64,000 bases of DNA from Microdochium bolleyi. Its lineage: Eukaryota; Ascomycota; Sordariomycetes; Xylariales; Microdochiaceae. Each line of letters opens with the position of its first letter. Positions within the stretch are counted from its first letter, which is position 1. Below the pieces are notes generated by a model. That model saw nothing but the letters and a program-made list of their open reading frames with translations, did not search any database and was not told the DNA's origin. A program made the translations under genes and the position numbers. The stretch covers positions 744,001 to 808,000 of the forward strand of contig KQ964249.1 of the NCBI GenBank assembly GCA_001566295.1, in the 5' to 3' direction. Positions 32,901 through 44,346 of the stretch are shown here, piece after piece.

Positions 32901-32933
32901 CATGGGCTGGGTTTTAGACGATTCGAAGGTCAT
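29925..32933 (-). CDS. Kelch-repeat membrane protein
   Basis: A beta-propeller protein anchored in a membrane, probably exposed at the cell surface. Three exons, 32933-32273, 32193-32116 and 32047-29925, splice in frame to 953 residues. The ATG at 32933 is the first real one. Residues 1-157 are charged and disordered. A hydrophobic helix follows at about 160-176 (VAMVALLIALVLPA) and acts as a signal anchor. Kelch blades come next: TMYYYGGR, RLFLYGGQ with SLWQYDIASTSW, VSWYFGGH, NIYLYGGQ with DMWILTIPSFTW, and QLVVWGGY. A Gly/Thr-rich stalk then leads to a second helix near 700-722 (GLVAAGVIAGLLGLAALYLG), followed by a basic cytosolic tail rich in Gly, Ser and His. Similar fungal kelch membrane proteins usually start with a cleaved signal peptide; the long N-terminal extension here is less usual. 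No enzymatic motif (galactose oxidase copper site) is seen. Confidence 0.85.
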
Positions 32934-34641
32934 GCTCAATGACGAGGAGTAGACAGGGTAGGTGTGCTAGGTAATGGGCTATGTACGAGATACGCGTAGA
33001 GGTTCGATCCAGCCCGCAATTGTGGCAATGCAGCTGGCATGCAGGTTCGTCGCATCGGGCAAGATGGGGGGCTGTTGACGTTCAGTACAGATGGGAAGGC
33101 CTCGAAGGAAGTGAAAGAGATGGAGGCTCGACAAATGATGGAGTATGGAATTGGGCTTCCTGAAAGTATGAGGTCACTCCGCAGCTTTCTGCATTGACGT
33201 TGAACAGCTTGAGAGAAACAGGCGGGAGAGAGGGTGACATGCTGGGATCTGGTCGAGATTGGAGCCTGCAACCATCTTTATTCTGTGTACCTTAAGGTGT
33301 ACATCTTACTAGAAACCTTGTCAGGGGGCACCAGATCGTTTCTGCATCCTGCAGAGCGCCGCGCCGTGGGGACCATCAAGGCTCGATCCATCTCCGAGCC
33401 AGTAGGCTGGGTTTCCATGGTGCTGCTCCGGGACACAAGCTCCCGATATGTTGCGTCGCCCACAATTCTGGGCACGGCAAGGACAAACATATGGACGGAC
33501 ACAACCCCTGGCGGAGCCACTACATCATGGATGCAATGCAGACGGAGCTAAGCGCAGGAGCAAGACCTGTTCAGAAGCGCTGGCTGGCCACGCGCCAGCC
33601 GTGAAGTCTGTGGTTGCGACACGCCAACTCTGACCATGCTGTTCATTGCTGTTTCGAGACGGTGGTCCGATAGGTTGCCTGTGGCAGGGGCATGTCTTTA
33701 TGACGACACTGGGCCACGGTGGCTCACCCCAGGGCAGGCAAAAGAGCTGACAGGGCACGCCACCCCACAGAACAAGGCTGGCTTGGAGGCGCCGCCCCAT
33801 GGACGATCTGCTTGGAGCATTGCCCACCCACTGCCCCGGACTCAACAGCGGTGGTAGTTGACCTCTGCCAACATTTGTGTGCAGTCTCTGTCGACGTTCT
33901 TGGCGAGTTGCAGCCATTACGACCTCGTTGCATCATCAGAAGACCCTCGCCCAGCCAGGGCTCAGGACCCTACTGGGAATGGCGAAACCTGTCGGGGAGG
34001 TGGGAGCGCGACGACTCTCCCTTAGACATCCAGCTCCTGTCGAACGCTTCCCTTTCCGCGGTGATGTTCTGACCGACCAATCCGGTAACCGCTGGACAAG
34101 CTTCGGCCGCTCGTCGAAGCCAGCCAGGCGGAACCGAAATGGAGCAAGTCACATCTTTCTCAAGTTTGGGCCGCCTTTGGCGGTCTCACCGGTCCAGAAA
34201 TAAGGTGCTCCAGTTGTGGCGTATGTTTCGTGGCCAACGCTCACCGCGCGACTTGGATGTTTGGTTCAGTTTGTGTTTGCCCTTTTCACCTAGGTATAGC
34301 ACGGCGAGGAATCGACGTCTTCCAAAGCTCCTTAGTCTCAGCTGTCGTAGTGCTTGATGGCAACCCATGGTCATTCGTTCCATTTCTCCAGAGTCTGCAT
34401 TCGAACTGGCTGTAAGTCCCTAGTCCATATGCTTTTCTGTCTTGTCTATGTCTTCTAGACGTGAAGTGGTTTCACCTGCAGTCTGACAGAAGATCGAGAA
34501 GTTAAGGAGTACTGTGCAAGTAGTAAACAATTGATATCTTTGATGAAGCCCGAACCAGACCCTGTGCGCCATTCCCATGCTATAATCTTGAACCACAACT
34601 TGAAAAACAAATTTGATGTCGTGGTGGTTGAGGAGTCGTGA
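32934..34641. other. Intergenic, no gene seen
   Basis: 1.7 kb without a supportable gene. It contains GTACCTTAAGGT at 33287-33298, a copy of the palindrome core at 1425. A TTCGATCC at about 33004 was checked for a tRNA T-arm and lacks the pairing stem. Confidence 0.55.
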
Positions 34642-36159
34642 TCACGTCAGGTTCATGTACCTATTGAGTCGGCCCAGTGGAACCAGAGATGAACCTCTGT
34701 AAAGTGTATCAGCAGTGCCGAAATTAAGGTGCTGGCAAACGCTTGTGAGGAATCGCTCGACCCAGGATGCATCGTTGGCGTTGCCTGCCTGCTTCAAGCG
34801 GTCCACAGCATCAAGCGCAAGGCAGATGACGCGTTGCCGCTTGATCTCTTGCAGCCGCGTGCTGATATCACTGATGGCTAGAGCTGGGTGCTGGTGCATG
34901 TAGCTGAGTGCCGATCGCGAGCTGGGGTCTGTCGGGTGGTGCAGCTCCAGGTGTGCAAGATCCAGGTTCCGCTTCAATGGGCGGCCGGATTCGACAAAGT
35001 CTTCAAAAAGCGCTCTGGACGGTGCTGCGCGCTTCCATGCTTCGACCGTGGATTGCCAGGACAGCAAAACCCAGTTGTTTTTCAGGTTTGCTTGAGCAAG
35101 TCGACTCTGATCGGACAGTGTCTGGTGCGCCCTTAGATGGTTGGAATAAGACAAGTTGAGGCTGTGCGCAGGCTCTGCAGCTGGAGACCTGTATTCGTGC
35201 ATCATGGCCGCAAACAGCTTCGTGAGTGGCTGCTCACTGAGCTTGGTTGTGCCAACCTCGGCGTCAAGCTGGACAAAGGAAGGATTTGCGAGTCGCGACA
35301 GCCACTCCCATGCGACTTCCTCCAGGCCCTCAGCGTATAAGAAAGGTATTAGTGCAGTTGCGAAGGCACCGTTCGACAGAAAACGCATGCTTGCCTCCTG
35401 ATTCGACGACCGAAGCCACCTTAGGACTCGGAACCCGGCGCCAGTGTTGGCAATTGTGTATGTGGGATCGCTTGACTCGGCTAGTTTGTTTCGGATCGTG
35501 ACAAGGAACCCAAATGCCCGGCGGGTGTTCATGAGATCCTGGGCAACAGCTGCGTCAAAGATGTACAGCTGCTTGGTGATAGATGTCGCATCTGCGCCAC
35601 CTGGTAGGGAGCTCTCATGGCTAGCCTGCGAGAAGAACGGGTTTGCAAGAATCGAGCGCAGATGCCGGTCGGTAGGTCGAGTTTTCCCGATTGAACTCGA
35701 CGTTGTCGCGGAATTCGCAGAGCCGGCGTATTTGGTACTTGGGACAGCTGTCTTGGAGGACTCGGGAGCCTGCCATGGATGCTCGAGGTCGAGGTTCTTC
35801 CGGAACGATGTTGTAATGGTGTCGAGTAGCTGCTGCGACTGGCGCTTGCTCAGAGGGAGCGCCTGGTGTATGGGGGGCAGAAGCCCTCTCTTCACTGAGT
35901 GAAGTGACGGCGTTTTAACGACCATGGTGGTAGATTGTGCTGTGCTCGAGGTGCATGCGTCTTCAGCTCCAGGCGCAACTGGGAACGATGGGTCGATGGG
36001 CGATTCCTCGGGGAAGGGGACGCAGCAGAGCAGGTCGTATGCTTGGTGTGATGCCTCGCAGCCGCGGCTGCACGTGGAGTTGGTTATCAGTCTCTTGTCT
36101 AGTGCAGACAACGTACGATGCGGGCGGCGAGCTCGGAAGTGGTGATACACTTCGAGCAT
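34642..36159 (-). CDS. Hypothetical protein, possibly mitochondrial
   Basis: A 505-residue intron-free frame; the ATG at 36159 has an ACCATG context. I do not recognise a domain. The N-terminus (MLEVYHHFRARRPHRTLSAL) is Arg-rich without acidic residues after Glu3, compatible with a mitochondrial presequence. The first 170 residues are Ser/Thr-rich. From about residue 175 (DRHLRSILANPFFSQ) the protein is mostly alpha-helical, with aromatic and Leu-rich helices such as FRVLRWLRS, ALIPFLYAEGLEEVAWEWLSRL and WVLLSWQSTVEAWKRA. This helical-array look recalls mitochondrial expression factors, which is inference only. The coherent helical pattern over 300 residues supports a real gene. Confidence 0.7.
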   Translation of the reverse strand: MLEVYHHFRARRPHRTLSALDKRLITNSTCSRGCEASHQAYDLLCCVPFPEESPIDPSFPVAPGAEDACTSSTAQSTTMVVKTPSLHSVKRGLLPPIHQALPLSKRQSQQLLDTITTSFRKNLDLEHPWQAPESSKTAVPSTKYAGSANSATTSSSIGKTRPTDRHLRSILANPFFSQASHESSLPGGADATSITKQLYIFDAAVAQDLMNTRRAFGFLVTIRNKLAESSDPTYTIANTGAGFRVLRWLRSSNQEASMRFLSNGAFATALIPFLYAEGLEEVAWEWLSRLANPSFVQLDAEVGTTKLSEQPLTKLFAAMMHEYRSPAAEPAHSLNLSYSNHLRAHQTLSDQSRLAQANLKNNWVLLSWQSTVEAWKRAAPSRALFEDFVESGRPLKRNLDLAHLELHHPTDPSSRSALSYMHQHPALAISDISTRLQEIKRQRVICLALDAVDRLKQAGNANDASWVERFLTSVCQHLNFGTADTLYRGSSLVPLGRLNRYMNLT

Positions 36160-37723
36160 GGTGGATTGGGTAAGCACCTTGTCCAATCAGATAGCAGGGA
36201 CCACGCCCCCAGATATTGCGCCTCGTGTGGCACAGGCTGGTCAGTGCTCCAGCCACACTTCAGCTCCGATTCCAGGAGCTCGTGTTGCGGGGCTGTCAAG
36301 CTCGAGCTCCAGAGTCTTGAAGTCCTGGGATCCAAAGGCCTTCCACCCTCTAGAAATGAACCGAGGCATTGGCGCTCCACCATGAACTATGTATGCTTTT
36401 GCTCATTGCGTCTTGATAGAGGAGAGATCCCAGCTGTCAAAGATGACAGTCGCTGCGCGTTGTGACCTGGCACTCGCCGCACCCAGACGCCTCTGATTGT
36501 TCGCCAGCACTCGACAGCCGGGCACAGCGTCCGTACCTGATGTCCTAAGGGCATGTCTGCGCTTCTTGGCTTATTTCAAGCTTCCAGGGCAATATCAGGC
36601 GTGCCAGAACCCACACTCGATCGTGATTATAAGAGGATGCCAAATGCAGAAGAGAGCTCTATGAAGCGTCGCCTGCGCCAGGTGATTGGGAAAGCGTGCA
36701 CGTGGAATGTGTGGTTGCCGGGCTCACCATGAGACGTCATTGGCACGAGACAGGTCACGGTTCTCGTCCAGGACCCATGCACACGGCTGATTGGACCCCG
36801 TTAATGGCTTTCATGGACCGCCAACCGTTGGCGAAGACTGGTGCAATGCGCTTCTTCCTCGTAGAGCCCTGCAGATTGTCAATCTGGACAACTCAGTCGA
36901 GTGAGTCTGCAGCTGGCTGTGAAGAAATTATCGGGAGGTGCGGCACAGAACTGGCTGGACTGAGGCTCATTCTGGCGACACTCCAGCAAGCTAACGTCAG
37001 GGACAGCGCCCGAGCAGGGGCAAGGTCTGGCCAGGTACCAGGCAGACCTCAGGCGGGCCGGGGCCATGGCTGCCCCAGTCAACAGCTCGTGATCTGGATT
37101 CTGGATCTGAGTGCGTGAGCGAGAAAGTCGAAAGGCCCAAGTGCAGAAGGTCTGTCGAGACAGCCGCGATTGACTGTGCGTGATGCCTGATTGAAGCTGG
37201 CCGAGCAACTTGGTGCCGGTCGAGGGCTTCCCAGAACCGATGTGTGAGCCGCCAAAAGCAACCTTCCTACCTCCGGGGAGCGCATTGATTGATCGGCCAG
37301 CCCCGGCGCGGTCCACTTGCAGCTCCTGCCAGAAGCTACCCAGACCAATTGACGCCAGCTGCGCACACAAACACAGCCGCATCCGCCTGCACACGACGCC
37401 CAGCCTGTCACTCCCTGTCAAGTGTCGCCTCATTGCACCACCAGTCCAAACTTTCCTCCTCCCTCTCCTCTCACACTCCCACACAACCTCATCCCACCAT
37501 CGACGCTTGACTCCTCCGTCCTCCGCGGCCTGGCACGCACACTCTCGAGCAACCTTCCCCTCTCTCCCACCCGGCCCCGTTCGACGCGGCGACCAACGGG
37601 TTCTGACTCGATCGCCGATTTGACCTCAGCGATCACCTCCCCTTCACACGAAGGGCAATCGCTTCATCCCACCTCCTCCTCGCCTCCGGCACACAATCCA
37701 CACATCACACATCCATTCCAGCC
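36160..37723. other. Divergent promoter region upstream of DEF1
   Basis: The region lies between two divergent genes. From 37420 on, the plus strand is CT-rich with repeated CTCC/CACAC runs, the usual long leader of a highly transcribed fungal gene. No coding frame is credible. Confidence 0.6.
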
Positions 37724-40700
37724 ATGTCTACCGAGGTAGCTAGATCGTCGGCGTCGTCCTCTCGCGGTAGAGGCGGCGGCCGTGGCGGCAGGGGTGGTTT
37801 CGGCGGGCGCAGCGCGAACCCAAGACGGCCCAATGGCGAAAAGTCTGCCGACGGCTTCGACGACGATGACGACGTGAGCCAGCTGCGCAAGCAGTACGGC
37901 GGCAGTCTCGACACCATCAAGGAGCTTTTCCCAGACTGGTCTGATGCCGATATTCTCTACGCTCTCCAGGAGACGGACGGCGACCTCGAGCTTGCCGCGA
38001 CACGCATTGCCGAGGGTGAGTTTGTGACAGACCCATTCCTATCCTTCAGTTTGCAAGCTCTTGCTTGCTTCGGTCCGGCCCCCTCGATCATTGGCCTCTT
38101 GGGGACCACTGCCGTTATGTGAATGCGCCAGGCATCAATTGGCATACCTCCCTCGCCGCTGGCTCAGCCTCGCCAACTGCAAACACGGCACTAACAAGAC
38201 TCATCTTCTTTACAGGTTCCGTCTCTCAATGGGGTGAGGTTTCCAAGCCCAAGAAGACAAGCTCCAAGGCTAAAGACTCTTCGGCCGTGACTGCTTCGAG
38301 CGACATCTCTGGCGGCAGACCTACGCGCGGCGGCAGGGTTGACAGCGGGCGAGGCGGGCGTGGACGCGGCGCTGGCGCTGAACGTGCCCGTGGCTCAGGC
38401 AGAGGGCGTGCTGGCTCGCAGGCTGTGCCTGCGACTGGCCACCAGGCTAAGGACCAGCTCTCTGTCCCCACTGATGAGGCCTGGGACAATGCCGCAACTA
38501 CTTCGACCAGTTCCTGGGCGAATGCGGCTACTGCACCTAAAGCGGCTTCCACAAACAACGCTCCTACTGCTGCGAACGCGGCAACCGAGAGCGCGCCCCC
38601 AAAGGCTCCTGCTGCTGCTCCTGCTCCCGCAGTCAAGACATGGGCCAGCATGCTTCGCCCAGTCCCTGTCCCCAAGGCCGCCCCCAAGCCCAAGGAGACA
38701 CCCGCCGCCCCTACGCAAACCGAGATCACCACTACTCTTCCTCCTGTCGAATCCTCCGCCCCGGAACCTGTCCCGGAGCAAACCAGCGAGCCCGCGCCAG
38801 CTGCTGAGCAGCCCCAGGTCACTGAGGAGGCTAATGTTGTTGAGCCGGAGGTCGCTCTGCCGCCTCCGGAAGATCACTTGACAAAGGTCAATCTGGAGCA
38901 GCTTCCCGACGAGTCCAAGCCGTTGGCGACTGCGACTGTTGCAAGCACCACAGCTGATTCCTGGGATCCTCGCCAGCAGGCTCCGCTGAGCGCAGTTGCG
39001 ACGCCTCTGTCTGCATCGCAAGCACAGCACCAAACTGGCAAGGCTGCTACCAGTGGCTTCGCGGCTTCTGCTCTCAAGGCCACCGACCGCCCGGCGCAGC
39101 GCATGCCTAGTTACCAGCGCCGCTTGTTGGAGCAAGAGGAGGCCGTCCGTATGCCTGGCAACCGCGAAGTCGACCGTGCCGCTGTTCAGTTTGGAGCTTT
39201 CAACCTTGGCGAGTCTGAGGAGGATATTGATGGCGACCGCGAAGAACCCGAGACTAGGACCCAGCCGCCGCAGGAGTCCCCTTCAGCCCCTCGTGCTGCG
39301 CTGCCCCCTGTATCACAGTCTGCTCCCGGCGCGGACGCATTTGGGTCGGGCCAGAAGGCCCCTGGAGCCGCCGTTGGTACGTTTGATTGAAACCTGCTGC
39401 TAACATGAAATGCCTCACATCACTGACTTTCTCACAGCCACCCCCATCACTGCGCCAACAGGACCCGTTGGATCTGCTTCGCAGAGTTCGTGCTCCCTTT
39501 CCCTCATTGCAACGTCCAACGCTAACCGTGACATAGCACCGCAAGGCCCCGCCGCGAGCCAGCAATTCCGACAGCAATTCCAGCAGACTAGTGCGCAGGA
39601 CCCCGCTGGGTTCCAACAAAAGCCATACGACAGCTTTGGTCAACAGAACCCGGTCACCACATCCGCCGGATTCGACAGCTTCCCGGCCGCGACTTCACAA
39701 GCTCCCGGTCCCCAGGGCGCCTTCAGCTCTGCTCCTGGCGATTACTCCTACTACGGCTCGTCAGACTCTGGACGCAACAACTACAGCTACTACGGCGCTC
39801 AGCACTATGGCCAGCAAGGTGCGGGCCAGCACGAAGGACCGGGTTCTCACCGCGGATTCGGAGCGTATGCCTCGGGTCAGGCAGATAACATTAGCCAGTA
39901 CCCCCAAAGTGGCGCTGCGCAGCAATCGCGATTTGGCGCCGCTGCTGCCTCGAACGATTCCCAGAACAGTGGACACAACACCCCGAACCCCACAACACAA
40001 AGCCAACAACAATCTGGCAGCCAGAACAGCCAGCCGCAGTCTAACATCCACCAGCAGCCACACGGCAACCCCTACAGCCAGCACCCTTACTACTCGTCGA
40101 GCCCGTACTATGCCCAATACATGAACCAGTCGTATGGAGGCTACGGTCAGGGCTACGGCGGCGCCCCTTACGGCAAGGGCGGTGGCTATGGCCAGCCCCA
40201 TCAGTACGGCATGAACCCCCAGCAGGGCCCGTACGACCACAGCAGCTCCCCTGCTGCCGGCGGTTTCGGTGGCCAGTCGTCGATCGGCGGACGCGACAGC
40301 GGTCTGGGCTCCAGTGTCGACAACTACGGCCGTGCCGGGTCCAGCCAAGCCGGCAGCCAGGCCGGCTTTGGTGGAAGCAGCTTTGGTGGCAGCCACGACA
40401 CGTTCAGCCGCGGTTCCGGCTACCCCCAGTCTAGCCAAGGCTTCAACGCGCCCAACTCTCAGGCATCCGGTGCTGTGTCCGGTGCGGATGACCTGAAGCC
40501 CTACGGCGTCGACTCCAAGTCTGGGGCTGGACCCAGCCCGTCGCTGTCAGGTGCTGCTCGCCCTGGTTCTGCCACCAACACACCCGGTGCTCCTGGTCTC
40601 CCTCCGGCGCAGTCCGGCCAGCCAGGCGCTGGTGGCTACGGTGGCTACCCCAGCCACCTGCAGGGCAGCCATGGTCTGCACGGCAACCAGAGTGGCAACA

Positions 40701-40843
40701 GCGCCTACGGGCTCGGCGCGTCCGGTGCTCAAGGCCACGGCAACAGCCCGTATGGAAGTGGCTACAACGGCTCGCAGGGCTTCGGCAACAACAACTACTA
40801 CGGACGTCAGCAGCACCAGGGCTGGGGCGGCAACTACAACTAA
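37724..40843 (+). CDS. DEF1: RNA polymerase II degradation factor DEF1
   Basis: DEF1 binds stalled RNA polymerase II and recruits the elongin-type ubiquitin ligase so that the polymerase is destroyed. Three exons, 37724-38015, 38216-39376 and 39438-40843, splice in frame to about 952 residues. An RGG-rich start is followed by an acidic patch and the CUE ubiquitin-binding domain at about 58-97 (SLDTIKELFPDWSDADILYALQ ends it on the N side). The middle is Pro/Ala/Glu-rich. After a short conserved block around RPAQRMPSYQRRLLEQEEAVRMP, the C-terminal half is Gln/Gly/Ser/Tyr-rich and prion-like, as in yeast Def1. The second intron (39377-39437) is clear. A further 48-base intron at 39490-39537 is possible, since it ends in CTAAC and ATAG; it would remove a Cys/Ser-rich insert. 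Confidence 0.9.
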
Positions 40844-41466
40844 GCCGCGAAACAGCAGGCTGCCGAACCCTAGATAGGGTATTGCCATGCATTATAGTGA
40901 TGGCGACAGAGGCGCTTCCCCTTTGGAGGTGGACAAGGGAAAGCGAGGAAAGGATGCATTGTTGTAACAGAATATGGAACACTCACTCGCTGGACGGCGC
41001 ACTTGCAAACACAACCGAAACATGACATTTTGATCCTTGGGTTTGGGAAGATGGTTTTTTTCGTTGCAGGCCAGGGCGTCCTGCGTGTACGATTTGACTA
41101 ATTGCGTACCTTGTCTGCCTGCAAGCTTGGGTCGAAAGGGACGACGGGATACGTGGAGAGCCAGCAATGGTTCGATGGCGCGCGAGGTTGCGCAGTGCCT
41201 TTGACAACGAAGTATGAACGATTACCGAAACGGAATAAAAGTTCACTTGTTTCATGATGATATATCGGCTTTTCTGAGAGGAATCAAGTGACTTGAGAGC
41301 GTGACGAGGCGTGTGCATGATCCTGTCCAGGTAATGCAGATTTTATGGTTGATAGGGATTGAGCAGTTCTTGTGCTAACTCGTCCAACGCGATTTTTGCC
41401 GGGCTCTGTCTCAGGAACAAGCAAAGCCTCAATAGGCGTGTTCTTTCTTTCCCCAACCTTCCCGCC
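40844..41466. other. Intergenic, convergent gene ends
   Basis: Contains the 3' flanks of DEF1 (plus) and the dehydrogenase (minus); an AATAAA occurs near 41233. Nothing else is seen. Confidence 0.6.
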
Positions 41467-42594
41467 TCAATCATACGATAGCACAGGATACCGCGGCTTC
41501 CCACTATCCAGCAGCCACCCCCTCAAGTTGTCCAGCAGCGCGCGGTTGTACGCATCGTTGGTCTCCTCGGCGCACCACGCGATGTGCGGCGTGGTCAGGA
41601 TGTTGAGCCCCTCGGCGTTACCCTTGCCGAGGACGAGAGCGCTGTTATCGGCGTGGGCGGGCTCGGTGAGGAAAACGTCCGTCGCATACCCCGCGATCTG
41701 CCGGGCCCGGAGGGCGGCCAGCAGCGCGGGCTCGTCGACCACGCCGCCCCGCGCGACGTTGATGAGCAGGGCGTGCGGGGGCATCAGGGACAGCTCCCGC
41801 GTCGATATCAGGTCCAGCGTCTCCGGGGTGCGCGGGCAGCACAGCACGACCACGGACGCGGTGCGCAGGAGCGTGTCGAACGGCGTCCTCCCGTCTCCTT
41901 TCCCTCCTCCTCCTCCAGCATCCTCCGCTGCTCCTGCTTCCACAGTGGCAACGGGGTCGTCACCTTTGCGTCCGGATATGAGCACCGTCATCCCCAGCGC
42001 CCGCGCCAGCGCCTCGACTTTCTTCCCCACCCCGCCGTAGCCCACGATCCCGAGAACCTCACTGCCGCATGTCCGCGGGGGCTTGCCGTCCCCGCGCCCG
42101 TCGAGCACGAACGAGCTCTTCGCGTTGCCGCCTTTACCCCACTGCCCGTCCTGCGTGAAGTCGTGCGCGAGCAGCAGGCTCCGCCGCGTGGCGAAGTAGC
42201 TCGCGATGACGTGCTCGGCGACGCTGGTGGTGTTGCAGTGCGGCGTGTTGCTCACGACGATCCCGCGCTCGCGGCAGGCCTGCTTGTCGACCTGGTCCGT
42301 CCCGCTCGCGACGACCGCGATGTGCTTGAGTCTCGGGCAGACATCTGGTGCCAGCAGGTGCCGAGGAAGCGCGAGGACGGAGAGGATGGCGATGTCGGCG
42401 TCGGCGATGCGCTCGGGGACCTGCTCGGGCGTGGTGAGCGGGTAGGAGCGCAGTTCATAGGTGAAGCCGCAGTCGGGCGGGAACAGCGGGGAGGGCACGG
42501 GGACGAAGGACGCCTCGAGGGCGGCGATTATGAAGTGCTTCTGGGCCGGGTCGTGGGCGTGTCGCGGTGGTGGTGGTGGTGCGGAGGTTGCCAT
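41467..42594 (-). CDS. D-isomer-specific 2-hydroxyacid dehydrogenase
   Basis: An NAD(P)-dependent enzyme that interconverts a 2-keto acid and a D-2-hydroxy acid (glycerate, glyoxylate or similar). From ATG 42594 it has 375 residues and no intron. It has the Rossmann motif GYGGVG (185-190), catalytic Arg in VARGGVVDE (R282), Glu in VFLTEPAH (E311) and the general acid-base His in TTPHIAW (H337). The N-terminal catalytic half holds VVASGTDQVD (95-103) and SNTPHCNTTSVAEHV, which contact the substrate. Residues 212-236 are a Gly-rich insertion in the nucleotide domain. The frame stays open upstream to an ATG at 42909, which would add 105 Arg-rich residues; I prefer the downstream start because homology begins there. 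Substrate is undetermined. Confidence 0.9.
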   Translation of the reverse strand: MATSAPPPPPRHAHDPAQKHFIIAALEASFVPVPSPLFPPDCGFTYELRSYPLTTPEQVPERIADADIAILSVLALPRHLLAPDVCPRLKHIAVVASGTDQVDKQACRERGIVVSNTPHCNTTSVAEHVIASYFATRRSLLLAHDFTQDGQWGKGGNAKSSFVLDGRGDGKPPRTCGSEVLGIVGYGGVGKKVEALARALGMTVLISGRKGDDPVATVEAGAAEDAGGGGGKGDGRTPFDTLLRTASVVVLCCPRTPETLDLISTRELSLMPPHALLINVARGGVVDEPALLAALRARQIAGYATDVFLTEPAHADNSALVLGKGNAEGLNILTTPHIAWCAEETNDAYNRALLDNLRGWLLDSGKPRYPVLSYD

Positions 42595-43596
42595 TGTTCT
42601 GGCTGTGATGTTGCCTGCTGCCGTGCGGAGGGTCCCAGGAGAGGCGTCTGCGGTCGTGCCTGAGCTGTGCTGAGGCCTCTGTGCCGCTTCTGATGACAGT
42701 AGTCTGCAACTGAGCCTGTGTGCGTTGCAGCTGGTGTGCGATGGGCGACTTTGATGTCTCCTTGTCCTGTGGCTGTGGTTGCGAGCGATGTCGGCGATAA
42801 TGAGACCTCCGATGCGGGCCAGGTCGCGATAGCTCGGCCGGGATGGGCTCCGGACGGTGCGGCGCAGCGGGCAGACGGCAGCAGCGATTGCGCCTGCGAA
42901 AATGGACATAAGCTTGCAGCTTGTCAATCAGACGAGTTGTTCATATAAAAAAGCAAGAAAGGATGCTACATTGCACATTGGAACAGCGACCTGGAGGGAG
43001 CAGAACTTAATCATGTCCCTCTTCCCCTCATCTGCTCCGCACGCGGCTCCGTTGGACCCCACACGCTGCATGTCTCCGAAAGGGCGTCTGATGCACATTT
43101 GCAGATGTGGTCCGCTTGCTGATACACATCGGGAGAGCGGGAGCCTTCAATGTGCATGGGTAGATCCAAGGGGCGCGTAATGTGCATATCATGGCCATAT
43201 TGACGGCTGTTCAAGATGCGCGCTTGGACAACGAGTCATACGGCAGCCTTGGCAAGATGCTCTTAGTGATGATGACCATGTGGGATGCATATCGAATGTG
43301 ACTGTGGTAGGCAACGGGCCCCAGCATAGAACACGAACAGGAAGTTATTACACAGATGGAGGGATGGACGAATCGGTCGGCCGTGCTATCCGAGGCTCAC
43401 TCGTCTCGTCACACTTACACAATGTGATGCTGAAGGTACCGCATGGCTTGTGGTCATGATCTTCGTTTCTATCTCTACTTTTTTGAGTTACACGTCGTGA
43501 TATCGTCAAGTCTTCCTAGCTTCCAGCTGAGGCTGACCTCGTCTCGGAGGACAGCGTCCGAGCCATTTAGAGAGTCTATCCCCCCTGTCTCTGCGA
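42595..43596. other. Intergenic, possible N-terminal extension of the dehydrogenase
   Basis: 42595-42909 is an open in-frame extension of the dehydrogenase (see that entry). The rest up to 43596 holds no credible gene. Confidence 0.5.
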
Positions 43597-44346
43597 CTAA
43601 GTAGTGATGCGGGTCTGGACCTTCTCGACGGTACCGAAGACCTTGACAAACTCGGGCAGGGCAGCGAGCTCGTCAAGGTACTTGGCGACGTGGGGCACCT
43701 CGGCGCGCATGGCGTCGTCGATGAGGAACGCCGACGCGAACGCGAGCGGCCCGAAGACCATGATGTCGGCGAGCGTGACGGTGCTTCCGACGAGGTACTT
43801 GCTGCTGCCGCTGAGGGCGACCTCGATGCGCTTGAGGGCGCGTACCATGTTGGCGACGTGCGTGTCAAAGGTGGACTGGTCGAAGGGGCGGAACTTGTAG
43901 CGTGTCATCATGGCGACGCCGAGGGCGGCCGGGACGATCTCGGCGTCGGCGAAGGCAGACCACTGCATGACGAGTGCGGCCGTCTTGACGTCGGTGGTGC
44001 CGAGGAGCTGATCGGCCCGGGGCCCGGCGGAGGCAACGTAGTATGCGATGGCGGCGCCCTCGGACAGGCAGAAGCCGTCGGCGCCCTCGAAGGCGGGGAC
44101 CTTGCCAAGGGGAAACTTTGCGAGGAACTCGGGCGTGGCGTTGGTCTTGCGCATCTCGAAGCCAGGGTCAAGGACGACCTCGAGGCCGTTGAACTCGCCG
44201 GCAACCTGGGCCTATGGGAAGGATCAACGAGGCAGAGGTCAGCGTGGTGATGATGACAGGGTGAGCCGGCATCCGGGTAGTTGTCGACTTACGCGCTGCA
44301 CCCGGAAGTTGCCAGGGTAGGAGTAGATGGTGCCGAAAGGAGCCAT
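43597..44346 (-). CDS. Glutathione S-transferase, eEF1Bgamma-like, stand-alone
   Basis: Two exons, 44346-44293 and 44211-43597, give 222 residues. The intron has a GTAAGT donor. The N-terminal thioredoxin-like half starts MAPFGTIYSYPGNFRVQR and carries FPLGKVPAFEGADGFCLSEGAAIAYYVA, which is the form seen in translation elongation factor 1B gamma rather than in classic Tyr or Ser GST classes. The helical half (about 90-222) contains LVGSTVTLADIMVFGPL, the conserved N-capping/hydrophobic staple region (TLAD). The protein stops at TRITT, where eEF1Bgamma would continue through a Lys-rich linker into its second domain of about 160 residues; that domain is absent here. It is therefore probably a free glutathione transferase, not the elongation factor subunit. 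It is likely cytosolic. Confidence 0.88.

Noticed and set aside
21270..33015. TTCGAAC (21279) and TTCGATCC (33004) as tRNA T-loops
   Set aside because: Neither is flanked by a pairing stem or followed by an acceptor arm; no tRNA found.
41584..42663. 359-codon plus-strand frame
   Set aside because: Antisense to the dehydrogenase, whose catalytic motifs are intact.
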